From Oscillospiraceae bacterium (GTDB lineage Bacteria > Bacillota > Clostridia > Oscillospirales > Ruminococcaceae), in NCBI GenBank assembly GCA_017848075.1, contig JAGALG010000175.1, positions 1 through 6,357 of the forward strand: a DNA stretch of 6,357 nucleotides, in the 5' to 3' direction. The notes below the pieces were generated by a model. The model was not told where the DNA came from. It ran no database searches and was given only the letters and a program-made list of their open reading frames with translations. The number at the start of each line of letters is the position of its first letter. The first letter of the stretch is position 1. Positions 4,960 to 6,357 of this stretch are shown here, in pieces. The position numbers and the translations under genes are program-made.

Positions 4960-5964
4960 TTAGAATTTTTTCATGGACGGAGTCAGGAAGCCGTCCAACA
5001 AGGTGTCCATATAGTCAAAGGACAATCCGGTGCCGATAGCAACACACTGTACCGGATTATCGGCTACGCGACTGTGGATCTTGGTCTGCACGCTCAGCAA
5101 ACGATCCATACCGTCCAACAGCGCACCGCCGCCGGTCAGAAGGATACCGTTTTCCGAAAGGTCGCCCACCAGCTCCGGCGGGGTCTTTTCGATCACTTCC
5201 CGTACAGCAGACACGATCTGCATCGCATCTTTCAGCAAAGGCTCGTACAGTTCATCCCGGCTGATCTCCAGCGCACAAGGCAAACCGCTTTCCAAATTCC
5301 GACCCTTAGCTACAGCGATTTTATTCTCGCTGTAATCCACCGAGCCGATCTCCCGTTTCAAATAATCAGCCATGCGCTCTCCGATAAGGACACCATGACT
5401 GCTGCGAATATGACGAATGATGGTTTCAGAGAACACATCACCTGCTGTTTTCACTGATTTCTTATTGACAACACCGTTCAGAGACAACACTGCGATATCT
5501 GTCGTACCGCCGCCAATATCGACGATCATGTTGCCGCTGGCTTTGGATAAATCAATGCCGGATCCGATGGCCGCTGCAACCGGCTCCTCTACCAGAAAGA
5601 CTTTTCTGGCACCGGCAGCAATGGCCACATCCATGACCGCATTGGATTCCACATCGGTGATACCGCTGGGCACACAGAGGGCAATGCGTGGCTTGATCAG
5701 TTTATCATCACAAACCTTGCGGATAAAGTGCTGGATCATCGCCTCTGCCACCTTATAATCGCAGACGATTCCCTCTTTCAAAGGGCGGATCGCTGTGATA
5801 TAGGCTGGTGTCCGTCCGATCATATTGTAAGCATCCTGTCCCACGCTGAGGACCTTTTCCGTCCGGTGGTTTACCGCTACAACAGAAGGCTCCTCCAGAA
5901 CAATGCCCTTATCCTTCACATAAATCAGCACAGTAGCTGTTCCAAGGTCGATTCCAATATCCAT
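4960..5964 (-). CDS. mreB: Rod shape-determining protein MreB/Mbl family
   Basis: Bacterial actin homologue that forms membrane-bound filaments guiding lateral cell-wall synthesis. 334 residues, equal to Gram-positive MreB and Mbl. Nucleotide-binding motifs are seen in order: phosphate 1 IGIDLGTATVLIY (3-15), the connecting region VEEPVAAAIGSGI (125-137), phosphate 2 VDIGGGTTDIAV (148-159), LIGERMADYLKREIG (193-207), and the adenosine motif LLTGGGALLDGM (275-286). The opening, DIGIDLGTATVLIYVKDKGI, is closer to Mbl than to mreB of the mreBCD cluster; it may therefore be an Mbl or MreBH paralogue. The ATG at 5964 is the only usable one: an in-frame TGA stands at 5976-5974. Its GAAGAG Shine-Dalgarno is weak. 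No mreC or mreD follow here; a tRNA-methyltransferase gene does. Usual DEAIxxY after AGD is replaced by VFSETIIRHIR, a sign of divergence. Confidence 0.94.
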   Translation of the reverse strand: MDIGIDLGTATVLIYVKDKGIVLEEPSVVAVNHRTEKVLSVGQDAYNMIGRTPAYITAIRPLKEGIVCDYKVAEAMIQHFIRKVCDDKLIKPRIALCVPSGITDVESNAVMDVAIAAGARKVFLVEEPVAAAIGSGIDLSKASGNMIVDIGGGTTDIAVLSLNGVVNKKSVKTAGDVFSETIIRHIRSSHGVLIGERMADYLKREIGSVDYSENKIAVAKGRNLESGLPCALEISRDELYEPLLKDAMQIVSAVREVIEKTPPELVGDLSENGILLTGGGALLDGMDRLLSVQTKIHSRVADNPVQCVAIGTGLSFDYMDTLLDGFLTPSMKKF

Positions 5965-6012
5965 AAATGCTCTTCACTCATTTCGTTGTCAGATAGCAAT
6001 ACTTGAACTTTA

Positions 6013-6041
6013 ATTATAGGTTATTTTCCGGATAAATTCAA
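6013..6041 (-). promoter_or_regulatory. Putative promoter of the mreB operon inside the end of comF
   Basis: On the minus strand TTGAAT (6041-6036), a 17-base spacer and a perfect -10 TATAAT (6018-6013). The expected transcription start is near 6006, about 42 nt before the mreB ATG. The -35 and spacer overlap the last codons and stop of the ComF gene. No terminator separates the two genes, so read-through from comF is also possible. Confidence 0.62.
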
Positions 6042-6357
6042 TGTTTTTTCCGGGTCATAGGTCAGTGTCTTGGCGATGGCAAGGCCGATGACCTGAGAAG
6101 CTCCCGCTTCCTTCAGCATCCGCGCACATTCCTTCATGGTTTCACCGGTTGTACAGATATCGTCCACCAGCAAAACTTTCTCCCCATGGAGAGGATCGCA
6201 GGCATAGCTGCCCTTTTGGGCATTGCGTCGCTCCTTGCCCTTCAGCTCATGCTGGGTCTTGCTATTTTTGATTTTATGCAGACAGCCATGAAAAGGCAGA
6301 GCCAAAGCTGTTGCCATATCTTCTGCCAACAGCTGAGCCTGATTATAGCCACGGCGC
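6021..6357 (-). CDS. comF: ComF family phosphoribosyltransferase-like protein, C-terminal part
   Basis: C-terminal 112 residues of a ComF-family (phosphoribosyltransferase-type) protein; the 5' part lies beyond the window end, so the TTG-initiated reading from 6329 is only an internal codon. The frame continues to the edge as RRGYNQAQLLAEDMA, the conserved RGYNQA signature. Further motifs are KTQHELKGKERRNAQKGSY (33-51) and the PRPP-binding loop VLLVDDICTTGET (61-73), then the helical end CARMLKEAGASQVIGLAIAKT. In naturally competent bacteria ComF is needed for uptake of DNA during transformation; the enzymatic role is not settled. The full protein is usually about 220-250 residues, so about half is here. 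The upstream gene is not visible. mreB follows after 56 nt, and its promoter starts within the tail of this gene. Confidence 0.93.
   Translation of the reverse strand, partial: RRGYNQAQLLAEDMATALALPFHGCLHKIKNSKTQHELKGKERRNAQKGSYACDPLHGEKVLLVDDICTTGETMKECARMLKEAGASQVIGLAIAKTLTYDPEKTLNLSGK

Overview
The window reads as chromosomal DNA of a Gram-positive (Firmicutes) bacterium, most likely a Clostridia member of moderate GC, perhaps of the Oscillospirales. That is inferred from the strong AGGAGG ribosome sites, the mreB - trmN6-like - rsmI gene order (the last two resemble yabB and yabC of Bacillus), the PadR/DUF2812 genes and the family styles; no rRNA or other direct taxonomic marker is present. 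Coding density is high. No tRNA, rRNA, CRISPR array, insertion sequence or attachment site was seen, and no gene-free stretch exceeds about 80 bases.

Layout: (1) 1-1272, plus strand: the 3' 94% or so of a MATE-family multidrug exporter whose first ~25-30 codons lie before the window. It ends at a perfect 13-bp hairpin that also serves the convergent minus-strand operon. (2) 2773-1314, minus strand: a compact three-gene operon made of a short PadR-family repressor and two paralogous DUF2812 membrane proteins, tightly coupled by overlap or a 13-nt gap. It has a near-ideal promoter (TTGACA-17-TATAAT) buried in a palindrome with a third half-site in the leader, the pattern of an autoregulated PadR switch. 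(3) 3370-2784, minus strand: a single gene for a cysteine-rich helix-turn-helix protein of unknown function, with its own promoter and a terminator hairpin whose loop holds the stop codon. (4) 5964-3375, minus strand: mreB-like, then a COG4123 N6-adenine methyltransferase (TTG start), then rsmI, with 11-nt gaps and Shine-Dalgarno sequences touching the preceding stop codons. They are probably one transcript from a promoter at the end of comF. (5) 6357-6021, minus strand: the C-terminal part of a ComF-family phosphoribosyltransferase, cut by the window end.

How the genes work together: the right half is housekeeping, combining cell-shape scaffold (MreB), tRNA and 16S rRNA methylation, and a ComF protein. 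The left half is accessory: a drug/cation exporter, and a small self-regulated PadR module whose DUF2812 membrane proteins have no established role. The PadR-DUF2812 operon and the Cys-rich HTH gene are the least understood parts; nothing here proves a wholly new system.
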